Part shown: positions 44,095 through 52,233 of the stretch, piece by piece
Layout of the letters: the number at the start of each line of letters is the position of its first letter
How positions within the stretch are numbered: the first letter of the stretch is position 1
NCBI GenBank assembly: GCA_002502605.1
Contig: DAPR01000078.1
Location: 1-52,233 of the forward strand
Direction: 5' to 3'
DNA from: Euryarchaeota archaeon UBA258
GTDB lineage: Archaea > Thermoplasmatota > Poseidoniia > Poseidoniales > Poseidoniaceae
DNA length: 52,233 nucleotides
Translations under genes and position numbers: made by a program
Notes under the pieces: model-generated
What the model was told of the DNA's origin: nothing
The model's input: the letters and a program-made list of their open reading frames with translations, nothing else
The model's database searches: none

Positions 44095-44900
44095 GCCTTC
44101 ACCGGAAGGAGCAGGTCAATCAACCGTGGTTGGATATTTCGGTCATCCAATTCCGTATGGAACCGTTTTGCCAGCAAGTCAGCAGCATCAATGCCACATG
44201 CTTCGTTGAGAGCAGCGAGGTTTTCGAACCCGCTTGATCCGCGTGCTTCGACCATTTGCATGGCCTTCTTGTTTCCTACGCCGGGGAGGAGTTCGAACGC
44301 GTGTTGCTTCAATGAGAGGTTCCCTGCTCGATTGAAGAACATGTCAATGAAATGCTTCTGGTTCTCTTCGATGAAAATCTGAATCACAAGGGGCAAATCT
44401 GCTTTCACATGGTTCGCCACTCGGCTAAGGTTGGTCATGCCGAGGACACGGCCAATGTGCGTTCGTTGTGCAGCATCGGTGCCGATGTAGACTCGGGATG
44501 TCGTGAGGAGAGGATCACTCCCAGGTTTGGGTTCCAAACGGCAGAGCAGCATTTTTTCCTCACTGATCGCGACGATGACGTTGTCGATGACATCGTGGTC
44601 GATGACACGCGCCCATTCCTCTTCCATTAGGGGTGACTTCTGTTGTGGCCGACCGCCGCGTTGCCCAGTTTGACGACCGCCCTGACGACCGCCTTGGCGG
44701 TTGGCGTTTCGACGTTGACCGTCCCGTTGTCGACTGTTGCTTTGACGGGGTTGAGATTGTGGCTTTTTTGCCTGAGGTCGTGGAACTTCCTTTCGCCCTT
44801 CTGCAGGTCGAGAGGGGCGATGATCAGCACCAGTGCCACGCTCATTTTTGGTGCCACGGGTTGGCACCTTGATGTTACGGTCACGACGGACATCTGTCAC
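44091..44900 (-). CDS. DUF655 RNA-binding-type protein
   Basis: In the 269-residue protein, residues 1-90 are disordered and basic with RG and Gln repeats (GGRQGGRQTGQRGGRPQQ). The folded part carries VIDHDVIDNVIVAISEEKMLLCRLEP and a helix-hairpin-helix FELLPGVGNKKAMQMVEARGSSGFENLAAL, both typical of DUF655. It is thought to act with ribosome or RNA metabolism because of its gene neighbours. The start is GTG 44900; the next in-frame ATG would remove the whole basic tail. Confidence 0.88.
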   Translation of the reverse strand: MTDVRRDRNIKVPTRGTKNERGTGADHRPSRPAEGRKEVPRPQAKKPQSQPRQSNSRQRDGQRRNANRQGGRQGGRQTGQRGGRPQQKSPLMEEEWARVIDHDVIDNVIVAISEEKMLLCRLEPKPGSDPLLTTSRVYIGTDAAQRTHIGRVLGMTNLSRVANHVKADLPLVIQIFIEENQKHFIDMFFNRAGNLSLKQHAFELLPGVGNKKAMQMVEARGSSGFENLAALNEACGIDAADLLAKRFHTELDDRNIQPRLIDLLLPVKA

Positions 44901-44928
44901 TGCGAATCACCTTACTGTGAGGGGGTTT

Positions 44929-45291
44929 TCACTCAACGCCAACGTGTTGACGAACGATGTCAAGGATCTCTTGAATTTCGCTGTCTTCAATTCCGAGGCG
45001 GCGAGAAGCAAGGACTGCTTTCACATCATCAGGGTACATTGGCATCAACTCAGCAAGTTTCGCTGCAAGTTGTGGGTGAGAGGATAATTTTTCTGTTGCG
45101 GTTAACGCATCACGGAGGGAATCAAACACTTCAGGAAGCGTCTTGTATCCATTGCGCATGTTACTTGCTGCCCACTCTGCGTGTTGCAAAGCAGCCTTCT
45201 GTTCGTAGGTGAGGTTGTTGCGGCGTTCCTGTGCGTTGAGCAACATCTCTCGAACGGTGGCAAAATCAACGAATCGCTCTTCTTCTGACAT
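44929..45291 (-). CDS. rpoF: RNA polymerase subunit F (Rpb4)
   Basis: The 120-residue protein has VDFATVREMLLNAQERRNNLTYEQKAALQHAEWAA and a C-terminal HRDC-like part, MYPDDVKAVLASRRLGIEDSEIQEILDIVRQH. That matches archaeal subunit F, which pairs with subunit E to form the stalk of RNA polymerase. ATG 45291 begins 10 bases after the L21e stop. A longer start would run into the L21e gene. Confidence 0.93.
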   Translation of the reverse strand: MSEEERFVDFATVREMLLNAQERRNNLTYEQKAALQHAEWAASNMRNGYKTLPEVFDSLRDALTATEKLSSHPQLAAKLAELMPMYPDDVKAVLASRRLGIEDSEIQEILDIVRQHVGVE

Positions 45292-45301
45292 TTGGCATTC
45301 C

Positions 45302-45592
45302 TCATTGGAGTGGTCGCAAGTGCTCTGGTCGAGCAATCACTGTTTTTGGCATGTTTCCGTCCTTGACAGAAACAACCCATGCAACACCTTGGCGCTTCTG
45401 GATGAATCCAGTGCGGCCTTGGAATCGGCGGTGGGGCATACCCATTTGTTGCCCTCCATCGAGGACGATAGCGACTCGGTCGCCTTCTTGATAGTCATGC
45501 ATAACTCGGCTGATGTTCACTCGACTGCGTTCGTTCTTGCGGCGTCGTAGCACGCTTCGTGTTCCGACTCGCAGCCCCTTGGATCGCTTCAT
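45302..45592 (-). CDS. rpl21e: Ribosomal protein L21e
   Basis: The 96-residue protein has the L21e features: a basic start SKGLRVGTRSVLRRRKNERSRVNISRVMHDYQEGDRVAI, then GMPHRRFQGRTGFIQKRQGVAWVV and a final KTVIARPEHLRPL. It is a large-subunit protein limited to archaea and eukaryotes, which supports an archaeal source. It precedes rpoF directly, the usual archaeal order. Confidence 0.96.
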   Translation of the reverse strand: MKRSKGLRVGTRSVLRRRKNERSRVNISRVMHDYQEGDRVAIVLDGGQQMGMPHRRFQGRTGFIQKRQGVAWVVSVKDGNMPKTVIARPEHLRPLQ

Positions 45593-45660
45593 GTTTTTCG
45601 CCTCCTATGCGCCCGGATTAGCAGATGTACATCTTCCAAGCAATTCGGCGACCTGCCTTC

Positions 45661-45670
45661 CCCATATAAG
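45661..45670 (-). promoter_or_regulatory. Possible TATA box of the L21e-rpoF-DUF655-ksgA unit
   Basis: The minus strand reads CTTATATGGG, about 73 bases before the L21e ATG, so the message would carry a leader near 45 bases. The 45593-45743 spacer shows nothing else clear. Confidence 0.35.
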
Positions 45671-45743
45671 CACCGCGACGGATGAGAGAGGTGTTTCAAC
45701 TCGAGAATTGACGAATCAATGCCACCGAATTCATTCAAAATCA

Positions 45744-47504
45744 TCAATCTGCATGGATGTCTCCGACATCGAGCCAAAGGACATCGCACTTGGCTTTGAT
45801 GAGGGACGAGAGGCTTGGTTGAGTTCGCCCGCCGTCTCCATGAACCGTTTCCTTGACGTAGGTTCCAGATTCACAACGCAAGGTGAATTCGACTTCCATG
45901 ACCCCGTCATCCATCACTTCAATCACGGGTTCAGAGGTTTCAAACACCGTGCGCCGGCGAATCAAATCTGCCCGTCGGTGAGCGACACGCTCGGGCGTGC
46001 GTTGGGCCAGTTTGACGCCAGCGAGTTTTGTGATTGTTTCCTCAATCAATTCTTTTGTTGGCAGGTCGAAGGTGACCGGAGCAGGCGGACCAGCGCTCAT
46101 GATTCGCTCAATCAGATCGCCTTTTGTTCCCGATTTTGCTAAGCCCATGGAAATTGCTTTTTCGACCAGCTCCGGCTTTTTGAGGGCTTTCAATTCGTCT
46201 TCAGTTGGCCCTTCGACCACTTCGATAACGGCTGGCAACGGCTTCTTGTGGTCGTTTTTGCGGTCCCCTCTGCGATTGCGGCGCTTTGGGTTCTTGCGTC
46301 CCTTTGAACCACGGTCTTGGACATCAACATGGGTGAGATCGACAGGGGCTGTGAGGACCGCATGTTCGGCTTCACTCAACGGCATTACACGGAAGCGAAT
46401 GGTGTAGGATTTCTCCGCAGGTGTGTCTTTAACTCGCACAACTTCACTTCGGTTTGAATCCCTCAATCCTGTGATGTTGATGCTCCCTTCAGCAGCTTCG
46501 TTAATTGCTGCCATGGCCGCTTGGAGGTCGACTGTACGGGTTTTCGGTTCTTTCATCTCGATGACGAACGGACGTCCTTGGCCCATGCAACGCACATCAA
46601 TGTCTTCACGACCCATACCGTGGAAGGCATGCTCTTTGGCTTCGAAGAGGCCCAGGAGTGGATTGCCAATCAGGTCTTGAACGCTCTTTTTGTATTGCAG
46701 CCCGGTGCCATCACACTTCTCACACCCGCGCCCCTTACAGGCCCGACAAGGCCATCGAGTCTGTGGAATACCTCGCTCCAACTTCTGATAGCGTCCGTAG
46801 AGGTAATGAGCCCGAATATCCAATTCGACAGTGAGCGTCAGCACATCGATGAGGGCCAAGATTTGTGGCTTATCATTGACCAGTTTTTTCCCTTCCATTC
46901 GGTCGTTAAGGTTCCGAGCAATTTCAGTGACGAGGCCCGACTTCAATGCATCCGAACCACCAGCACCGAGGCGCTTTCGCAGTTCCTCTTCACCCTCGAT
47001 TTGATCCTTCGGGATACGAGCGCCAAGTTGCAAGCGAGTGGCTTGGTAAGGCTGGATTGCATCATGGATGATGTCGGCTAACAAATTCGCCTCTTCGTAC
47101 AAGTTTTCACAAAATGGGCACAGTGGAATTTCGGTTCGAGCGCCCTCCAAATGCGAATCTCTTCGCACGACACTCGAGCGGATCTCAGCGCCAGATTCAG
47201 CGATTGTTTGTTCGTAACGCTTTTTCCCGCCAAGCCGCCCTAGGCACGGGTCACACGTCCCAATTCGAACCAGGTGTTTGTGACCAGCCGGTGAAGGAGC
47301 GCGAGGAATTTCTTCCATGTGGGTGCCGAGTTGATTGGGGGCAGAGTTGAGGTCGAAATCTGGTTCTTCTTCCGTCGTAGTTTCCTCTTCTGCGGGCTGT
47401 TCGTCCCAAAGCGAATAATCGGTTTCACCAAAGCCTGCGTTGGCGTATTTCATCCAATCTTCATCGTCGCCGTCGTCCGGTTGTTCGGTTGCTTTTTCGG
47501 TCAT
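45744..47504 (-). CDS. pus10: tRNA pseudouridine synthase Pus10 with an inserted SAP domain
   Basis: At 586 residues it is longer than usual archaeal Pus10 (about 400-450). An acidic N-terminal tail leads to the Cys pair regions CDPCLGRLGG and LCPFCENLY. A THUMP-like middle follows, then WPCRACKGRGCEKCDGTG, a Pus10 hallmark, and the catalytic loop GREDIDVRCMGQGRPFVIEM with Asp near residue 300. Between about 390 and 475 lies extra sequence: a Lys/Arg-rich linker, then DELKALKKPELVEKAISMGL and KSGTKGDLIERIMSAGP, a SAP nucleic-acid-binding domain. Pus10 makes pseudouridine 54/55 of tRNA. ATG 47504 is chosen over GTG 47516. Confidence 0.95.
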   Translation of the reverse strand: MTEKATEQPDDGDDEDWMKYANAGFGETDYSLWDEQPAEEETTTEEEPDFDLNSAPNQLGTHMEEIPRAPSPAGHKHLVRIGTCDPCLGRLGGKKRYEQTIAESGAEIRSSVVRRDSHLEGARTEIPLCPFCENLYEEANLLADIIHDAIQPYQATRLQLGARIPKDQIEGEEELRKRLGAGGSDALKSGLVTEIARNLNDRMEGKKLVNDKPQILALIDVLTLTVELDIRAHYLYGRYQKLERGIPQTRWPCRACKGRGCEKCDGTGLQYKKSVQDLIGNPLLGLFEAKEHAFHGMGREDIDVRCMGQGRPFVIEMKEPKTRTVDLQAAMAAINEAAEGSINITGLRDSNRSEVVRVKDTPAEKSYTIRFRVMPLSEAEHAVLTAPVDLTHVDVQDRGSKGRKNPKRRNRRGDRKNDHKKPLPAVIEVVEGPTEDELKALKKPELVEKAISMGLAKSGTKGDLIERIMSAGPPAPVTFDLPTKELIEETITKLAGVKLAQRTPERVAHRRADLIRRRTVFETSEPVIEVMDDGVMEVEFTLRCESGTYVKETVHGDGGRTQPSLSSLIKAKCDVLWLDVGDIHAD

Positions 47505-47602
47505 TACAATCACCACTTTCTCGGGGTCAACCCCAAAGACAGCAAACCTTCCGGAGGCTCACCCGTTGAAGAACGCACCGGTCCACATCGATTGGATGGC
47601 TT

Positions 47603-48157
47603 TTACCACCCATTATCCATTTCTAACCAAAACCAAAAGCAAGCGATCCCGACGAGGATGAGGAAGCCTGCACCCAAGAACCACAAGACTGCGCTATATT
47701 CTGCGCCATTTTTATGCTTCCAATTCCCATACTGAATGCAGTAGATCCCTATGATCCCGAGTCCAATAGCGATTCCATTGCAGAAGAAGCAACAAATATT
47801 GTCAAGAAAGAGATCATAAAGTTGAGATTCATTATAGGCAATATCACCATACTCCAGCCAAAATGAAAATCCGATTGAGCCAAATACAGTCATGAATCCC
47901 AGAAAAAAGAGTCTGAACTGTGGTTCCCCATCGGGTACTATGATCGGTTGCTGTTGAGCCACCTTTGGTTTCGAACGCTTCCCCCTCCCTAGCTTTCGGT
48001 ATTCATCCGCAGTTTTCCGTCTTTGACGGGTCGGATTGGGTTCACTTTGTGCAGGCTCAACGGGTGCTGCGATGGTGACTGACCGAGGAGGCTTTCTTCC
48101 ACCATAAGGAAAAATTCCTTTTTGTATCTCTTCAAACCTTCTCCGGCAAATGAGCAA
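47603..48157 (-). CDS. Membrane protein with three hydrophobic segments and basic N-terminus
   Basis: In the 184-residue reading, residues 1-75 are basic and polar (RKPPRSV, RKLGRGKRSKPK). Hydrophobic segments follow at about 82-100 (LFFLGFMTVFGSIGFSFWL), 115-140 (Cys-rich, CCFFCNGIAIGLGIIGIYCI) and 155-178. No ATG exists before the first membrane helix, so the start must be TTG 48157, unless the frame is read through the in-frame TAG ending the GNAT gene three codons upstream. Base composition is AT-richer than neighbouring genes. No family is known. Confidence 0.5.
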   Translation of the reverse strand: MLICRRRFEEIQKGIFPYGGRKPPRSVTIAAPVEPAQSEPNPTRQRRKTADEYRKLGRGKRSKPKVAQQQPIIVPDGEPQFRLFFLGFMTVFGSIGFSFWLEYGDIAYNESQLYDLFLDNICCFFCNGIAIGLGIIGIYCIQYGNWKHKNGAEYSAVLWFLGAGFLILVGIACFWFWLEMDNGW

Positions 48158-48166
48158 TAGACGGCG

Positions 48167-48646
48167 CTAATGGCGTCGAATCATCATCGTAACGGCCTTT
48201 TCTGCTTGCTCAAACACACCAATTTGATTGAATCCATGCCTGGCATGAAACCGCATCGAACCTGGGTTTGGGGGGCGAAGGCTTACCTCTGCCGTTACCG
48301 GACAAGCCAAGCGTTCGGCATGTGCGGCCACTGCGTCATAGAGTGCGGAACCAAGCCCGCCGCTCCTTGCCTCTTCTGCAACAGCAATTCGATCGACGTA
48401 GAGAAATTCATCATAGCGTTCGTTGAACCATTTGTAATTCAAACTCCCGTACCTTGTCTTTGGCATGAGGCAGAGGACGAATCCAGCAAGGCCTTGTTGG
48501 TTTTCAAGCCCCATTGCAAATTCACTGAGGCTCAACAGGTCAGCCATTTCTTCCTCAGTCACTTTCCCAGTGCCTGGCAAGCCTTGTTCATTGATTTCCA
48601 CCATTCGAGGGACATCGTGCAACGATAATGGGCGCAAGGGTTGCAT
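48167..48646 (-). CDS. GNAT-family N-acetyltransferase
   Basis: The 159-residue protein has the GNAT layout: LRPLSLHDVPRMVEINEQGLPGTG at the start, LYVDRIAVAEEARSGGLGSALYDAVAAHAERL (motif A acetyl-CoA loop, here RSGGLG), then VTAEVSLRPPNPGSMRFHARHGFNQIGVFE (motif B). It transfers an acetyl group to an unidentified amine. The ATG overlaps the stop of the MMPL transporter gene (TAATG), so both are probably co-translated. It ends with TAG. Confidence 0.88.
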   Translation of the reverse strand: MQPLRPLSLHDVPRMVEINEQGLPGTGKVTEEEMADLLSLSEFAMGLENQQGLAGFVLCLMPKTRYGSLNYKWFNERYDEFLYVDRIAVAEEARSGGLGSALYDAVAAHAERLACPVTAEVSLRPPNPGSMRFHARHGFNQIGVFEQAEKAVTMMIRRH

Positions 48647-51600
48647 TAAGCCTCCTCCAATGGAGGGGCTGGGTCTGGGTCAAGCGAAGCGATGAGGCCA
48701 AGCGCGGCAGTGGTCAGCACAAGGCTAGCGATGAGGGACAAGGCAATCATTGCTGCGGAGAAAAGACCGAAGTTGCTGAACAACCCCATCGGAGAAAGGG
48801 CGATCATGGAGAATCCAGCGATGTCCGATGCAGCACTGCCAACAAGGGCGAGACCACATGCACCACCTACGCCGATGAGAGCTTGGTGATGGGTTTCCCC
48901 GTTTTCCCGACCTTCCCTATACCGTTCAGTCACGTGGATACAGTAGTCGATACCGACACCAAGCGAGATGGTGGCAATGGTTACGGTAACAATGTTGAGG
49001 GAAGAACCAGCCACATACATCAGGCCGTAGAGCCACACCACAACCAGTAGGATTGGAACGAGCGTAACGCTGGCTTGTTTGAAGGAGCGGAATCCGACTG
49101 AGAGGGTGCCAAAGACGAACAATGAACCTAAGATGAGCGACGATTGCATTTCTTCTTGCATGGTTGTTGAGGCAACAAACCGAGTCACTGGGCGCCCAGT
49201 TGGCATGACCCAAGTCAAGGGCTTATCGTCCTCATCAGGTCCAGCTTCTAACCGATCGCCCGTTGATAGATTGGTGAACGAAGACAGGTCCCGCCAGATT
49301 TCTTCCATGCCGCCGGCCATACCGGGGAAATCTTCAGGCGAGGTCATGCCGAAGCGGATGAGCATGTGTGTGTATTCTGCATCATCACCGTTCACATCAA
49401 GCCAAGGTTTGACGGGGTTCAACTCGACTTCAGGTGCAATGTAAAGGCTGACAATGCTGGATGGAATGTTTGGGATTGGACCAACACCCGGCACCCCGTT
49501 GAGCGACAGGAATCCATAGAAGAACGAAAGGCAGTTCCGGTTGGTGAGGTCCATCAAGAGCCCACCACTGTCCTCAGTGCAATTCATTCCATGGCCCGTT
49601 TCGTTGACAATCCAGCCTGCTTCTTCGAACGGTTCTGGGTTGAGCAGCAGTGAGCCCTGAGCAGCGAAGACCATCTCATCGAGGGCGAGAATATCGATTG
49701 TTCCATCAGGTTGGCGGGTGATCTTGTCCGGCACGCCCTCAGGCAACACATCCATGTCCTGCCTAAACACATCAATGGCGGCAAAGACCTCCGGATCAAG
49801 CACATCCCCGACGATGAGAAGGTTTGCAGGCTCTCCTTCATCGGCAAATCGTTTCGAAATCTGATCGACCCCAATGGCGAAATCAGAGGATTCATCGAGG
49901 AAATCTTCCACGGCGAAATCCCCTTCGAGTTGGGCCATCCCATAGGCTGCTGGTAGGGTGATTAACACGGCTACAGCGGTGATGATGAGGGCGTTTTTCC
50001 ATGTTCCAGAACCAGTGGAAACGCGCTTGAGGAAATCTTCAGAAATCAAATGTGTTGCATCGTGCTTAGGCTCTGTTGAACGCCCTCGGGATTCGAGCCA
50101 ATGATCGACTGATAGGCGAATCAAGGGGACCCAAAGACCAGTGAGAATAAACGCTGCGAGTATGCCGAGGGCAGCTTCAATACCAAACGACCTCAAGGCA
50201 GCAATATCGCTGAACAGATTGGCTGCAAACGCAGCCATGGTGGTGATTGAGGTCAGCATGATGGCCCGTCCAACCCGAGACAAGGTGACCTCTGCAGATG
50301 CTTCAGGAGTTTGCTTGTTCGATCGTTCTTCTTTGTAGCGGTGAAGCGCATGCAGTGAATCATCGATGCCTAAAGCAAGCACGAGAATGGGCAGTAAGTT
50401 TGAGAATTGCGACCTCGCAATCAAACTTAATCCAAACATGGAGGTGAGGCTTGAGAAATGCCCGATCATACCTTGCATCCACAACAAGGCTGAGCCCAGC
50501 GCAAACATCACAATCAGCACATCAGACACCCTGCGAAGGCTGACGTAGAGCAGAACAACGATTGCAAGGCCCATCAGCAGAATGAGGCCGGCGCTGGCTT
50601 GGAGTTCTCGGTTGACTTCGACGTTGACACCTTGACCCACAAGGAGGGTGATGGTGGTTCGGTCATGCGTGCGGAGTTGCCCCTCGAGGTCCATGTAGGA
50701 CCATTCGGTTGAACACCCTCCAGTTTCTTTGAGCAATTCCAAGCACATTGCTTCGTTGTATTGAGGTGGGTGCAGGACAAGGGAATTGTCGGCAATTCGG
50801 TAACCACCGATTTTTGTACCGTCTTCGGAAAACACAACCCGTTTCTCAGGATGAGCGTCCTTCCAAATCACTTCCCAACCCATCGATTCGAGGGTGGCTC
50901 GGTCGAACTGGACGAGCAACCATGTCGATGAGGCTGACCATCGTCCCTTGCCGGTGAATCCCCCTTCCCATGAACCATCGGTGGCAAGGGTGCCGCCTAT
51001 GGGCCCGTCTTGTAATGCGTTCATATCGGCGACGAACCCTCGGTCGAGTGAAAGCCAGCGAAGGAAATTGTTGTCCGATGCTTCTGCCATTCGAGCGGCA
51101 GCCAAGTCAATGTGCGCTTGTGTTACATTGGCGTCATCGAATTCTAAGCATTCCAACGCACCACAGTCGTACCAGTTGGTCGGAGGATCTGTGACAATCC
51201 CTTGAGCAGTGAGTCCCGGTTGGGTGAGGACAGAGGTGTTGTTCATGAATCCCCTAAAGTGATCCGAAAGCGAGATTGCACCAGGGGCTTGAGAACCCGT
51301 GACGTCGTTGACCAGCGGTTTCATTGCAGGAGCGAGTGGGTGGTTCTGAATCATGTTGATTTTTCCGTCAATTTCTTGCAGCAGTGTGAGGTTGAGGATG
51401 CCTCCAGTCGGGGCGTAGATTCCCCCCCAAGGCTCGCCCGAGGGGACCATCTCGTTGACGCTGGGTAGGTTCGCATAATCCGGAGCACCATCGCTCATCA
51501 GCGGTACGGGCTCCCAATCTTCGAGGGATGGAACATAGGTTGGGTCGCGGGCAGAAACGAGGAACCCAAGAATAATTTCAGAATTCGCAAACTCATCATC

Positions 51601-51825
51601 GATGATGTCCTGTGCAGTGAGTTCTGGAGATTCCATCTCATAGGATTCCATATCGATTGGTTGCAGTGCCGTCATCGCACCGGGAATCATCAGCAACGAA
51701 AGGAAAAAGATGGCCACGTGGACCTTGTTTCGATGAGGAATGAGCCATCGTGCAAACGAAGCAAATGACCTTCCCATACCCTTTGCTTCTTCCTTCTGCT
51801 TTTCAAGTGATGTTTTCTCATACAC
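48646..51825 (-). CDS. MMPL/RND-family exporter
   Basis: The 1059-residue protein has the RND plan. A membrane helix lies near residue 40, a large outside domain covers 55-395, a first helix bundle spans about 405-600 (with LVLALGIDDSLHALHRYKEE) and a helix sits near 620. A second outside domain covers 640-880, and a second bundle spans 885-1050 (with TISLGVGIDYCIHVTERYREG). The paired GIDDS/GIDYC motifs in helix 4 and helix 10 positions carry the proton-relay Asp residues of the MmpL/HAE3 type. Substrates may be lipids or hydrophobic compounds. The start is GTG 51825 or ATG 51777. Confidence 0.9.
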   Translation of the reverse strand: MYEKTSLEKQKEEAKGMGRSFASFARWLIPHRNKVHVAIFFLSLLMIPGAMTALQPIDMESYEMESPELTAQDIIDDEFANSEIILGFLVSARDPTYVPSLEDWEPVPLMSDGAPDYANLPSVNEMVPSGEPWGGIYAPTGGILNLTLLQEIDGKINMIQNHPLAPAMKPLVNDVTGSQAPGAISLSDHFRGFMNNTSVLTQPGLTAQGIVTDPPTNWYDCGALECLEFDDANVTQAHIDLAAARMAEASDNNFLRWLSLDRGFVADMNALQDGPIGGTLATDGSWEGGFTGKGRWSASSTWLLVQFDRATLESMGWEVIWKDAHPEKRVVFSEDGTKIGGYRIADNSLVLHPPQYNEAMCLELLKETGGCSTEWSYMDLEGQLRTHDRTTITLLVGQGVNVEVNRELQASAGLILLMGLAIVVLLYVSLRRVSDVLIVMFALGSALLWMQGMIGHFSSLTSMFGLSLIARSQFSNLLPILVLALGIDDSLHALHRYKEERSNKQTPEASAEVTLSRVGRAIMLTSITTMAAFAANLFSDIAALRSFGIEAALGILAAFILTGLWVPLIRLSVDHWLESRGRSTEPKHDATHLISEDFLKRVSTGSGTWKNALIITAVAVLITLPAAYGMAQLEGDFAVEDFLDESSDFAIGVDQISKRFADEGEPANLLIVGDVLDPEVFAAIDVFRQDMDVLPEGVPDKITRQPDGTIDILALDEMVFAAQGSLLLNPEPFEEAGWIVNETGHGMNCTEDSGGLLMDLTNRNCLSFFYGFLSLNGVPGVGPIPNIPSSIVSLYIAPEVELNPVKPWLDVNGDDAEYTHMLIRFGMTSPEDFPGMAGGMEEIWRDLSSFTNLSTGDRLEAGPDEDDKPLTWVMPTGRPVTRFVASTTMQEEMQSSLILGSLFVFGTLSVGFRSFKQASVTLVPILLVVVWLYGLMYVAGSSLNIVTVTIATISLGVGIDYCIHVTERYREGRENGETHHQALIGVGGACGLALVGSAASDIAGFSMIALSPMGLFSNFGLFSAAMIALSLIASLVLTTAALGLIASLDPDPAPPLEEA

Positions 51826-51877
51826 GCCCCGAACGCTTCGTCGGCGGATTCAAACGCTGACTGTGAGTGGAGGGGAT

Positions 51878-52231
51878 ATGGCGATTTTACTGATTTTAAA
51901 TCAACAACCTTACGATGGAACTGATGTGACTTGGAACGCCCTTCGTTTGGCAAAGCGGTTGCATGAAGACGGCGCAGAAGTGAGAATTTTTTTGATGAAC
52001 GACAGCGTTGATTTGGCTCGAGATGGGATCGAGCCGCCGGCAGGGGTTGAGGACATGGCAGCCATGCTCAAGGCCCTCATTTTCAATGGCATCCCAGTCA
52101 AGGTGTGCGGTACATGTCAGAACCGATGTGGTGTGCTCAAGGGTGAGCCGTACTATGAAGGGGCTCAATTTTCAACCATGGGCGAATGCTCCGAATGGGT
52201 CATGACGAGTGAAAAAGTGCTCACATTCTGA
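51878..52231 (+). CDS. DsrE-family protein
   Basis: The 117-residue protein begins AILLILNQQPYDGTDVTWNALRLAKRLHEDGAEVRIFLMNDSV, the nucleotide-like fold start of DsrE/YchN proteins. It continues with GIPVKVCGTCQNRCGVLKG, where the Cys group (CxxCxxxC) would sit at the active site. Family members carry or relay sulfur in persulfide chemistry. ATG 51878 is chosen because the longer frame upstream is only the antisense of the transporter start. The gene ends 2 bases before the window edge and is divergent from the MMPL gene. Confidence 0.85.
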   Translation: MAILLILNQQPYDGTDVTWNALRLAKRLHEDGAEVRIFLMNDSVDLARDGIEPPAGVEDMAAMLKALIFNGIPVKVCGTCQNRCGVLKGEPYYEGAQFSTMGECSEWVMTSEKVLTF

Positions 52232-52233
52232 TT

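Noticed and set aside
46521..47081. 186-residue plus-strand frame
   Set aside because: It is antisense to the conserved Pus10 catalytic region and has no plausible product.

Overview
The window reads as one contiguous piece of a compact archaeal chromosome of roughly 50 % GC. The archaeal core is clear: RNA polymerase subunit F (Rpb4), ribosomal protein L21e, Pus10, a DUF655 protein, KsgA, RadA, an AK6/Fap7-type kinase, an initiator tRNA-Met and a tRNA-Thr. Several genes have TATA-like boxes centred about 25-27 bases before the start codon, the spacing expected for leaderless transcripts. Mixed with these are bacterial-type genes: a malic enzyme-phosphotransacetylase fusion, NADP isocitrate dehydrogenase, catalase-peroxidase KatG, exodeoxyribonuclease VII (XseA/XseB), RlmH and a GST-like protein. 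With FtsZ and large secreted multi-domain proteins, this mix suggests an aerobic heterotrophic euryarchaeon of the Poseidoniia (Marine Group II) type. That placement is inference from gene content; no rRNA gene is present to confirm it.

Layout. 1-4700: a truncated secreted propeller-like protein, the malic enzyme fusion and a membrane-anchored FGE-fold-like protein. 4.7-11.2 kb: GST-like protein, FUN14-like membrane protein, RlmH, small membrane proteins, DUF2203, PduO-type cobalamin adenosyltransferase, Nudix hydrolase, DHH phosphoesterase and a DUF4079-like membrane protein. 11.2-16.4 kb: a structured intergenic stretch, a 1087-residue helical PIN-domain protein, isocitrate dehydrogenase and an OsmC-like protein. 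16.4-22.1 kb: an acidic hypothetical protein, a secreted CTCH protein, FtsZ and RadA (radA first), a lipoprotein, initiator tRNA and a helical-repeat protein. 22.1-28.6 kb: AK6-like kinase, CDP-alcohol phosphatidyltransferase, a 1078-residue fibronectin-III-like surface protein, a Cax-type antiporter and a small secreted protein. 28.6-35.6 kb: MTA/SAH deaminase-like amidohydrolase, tRNA-Thr, phosphoglycerate kinase, an orphan DNA methyltransferase, a membrane protein, an M24 peptidase, a zinc-finger protein and a protein with two histone-fold-like segments. 35.6-39.7 kb: peroxiredoxin, KatG, thioredoxin-like and polytopic membrane proteins. 39.6-48.2 kb, nearly all minus strand: CPCC protein, XseB, XseA, small membrane protein, 2Fe-2S ferredoxin, zinc/coiled-coil protein, then the translation/transcription cluster ksgA-DUF655-rpoF-L21e-pus10 and a membrane protein. 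48.2-52.2 kb: GNAT acetyltransferase, MMPL/RND transporter and a DsrE-like protein.

The genes mostly serve central carbon metabolism, translation, chromosome maintenance, oxidative-stress defence and the cell surface. I see no CRISPR array, insertion sequence, prophage or defence island. The best candidates for something undescribed are the RG-rich helical PIN protein at 11462-14725, the histone-fold-like protein at 34823-35617, the SAP-domain insertion inside Pus10, the hairpin-rich spacer at 11177-11461, and the very tight packing of all ten convergent gene ends.
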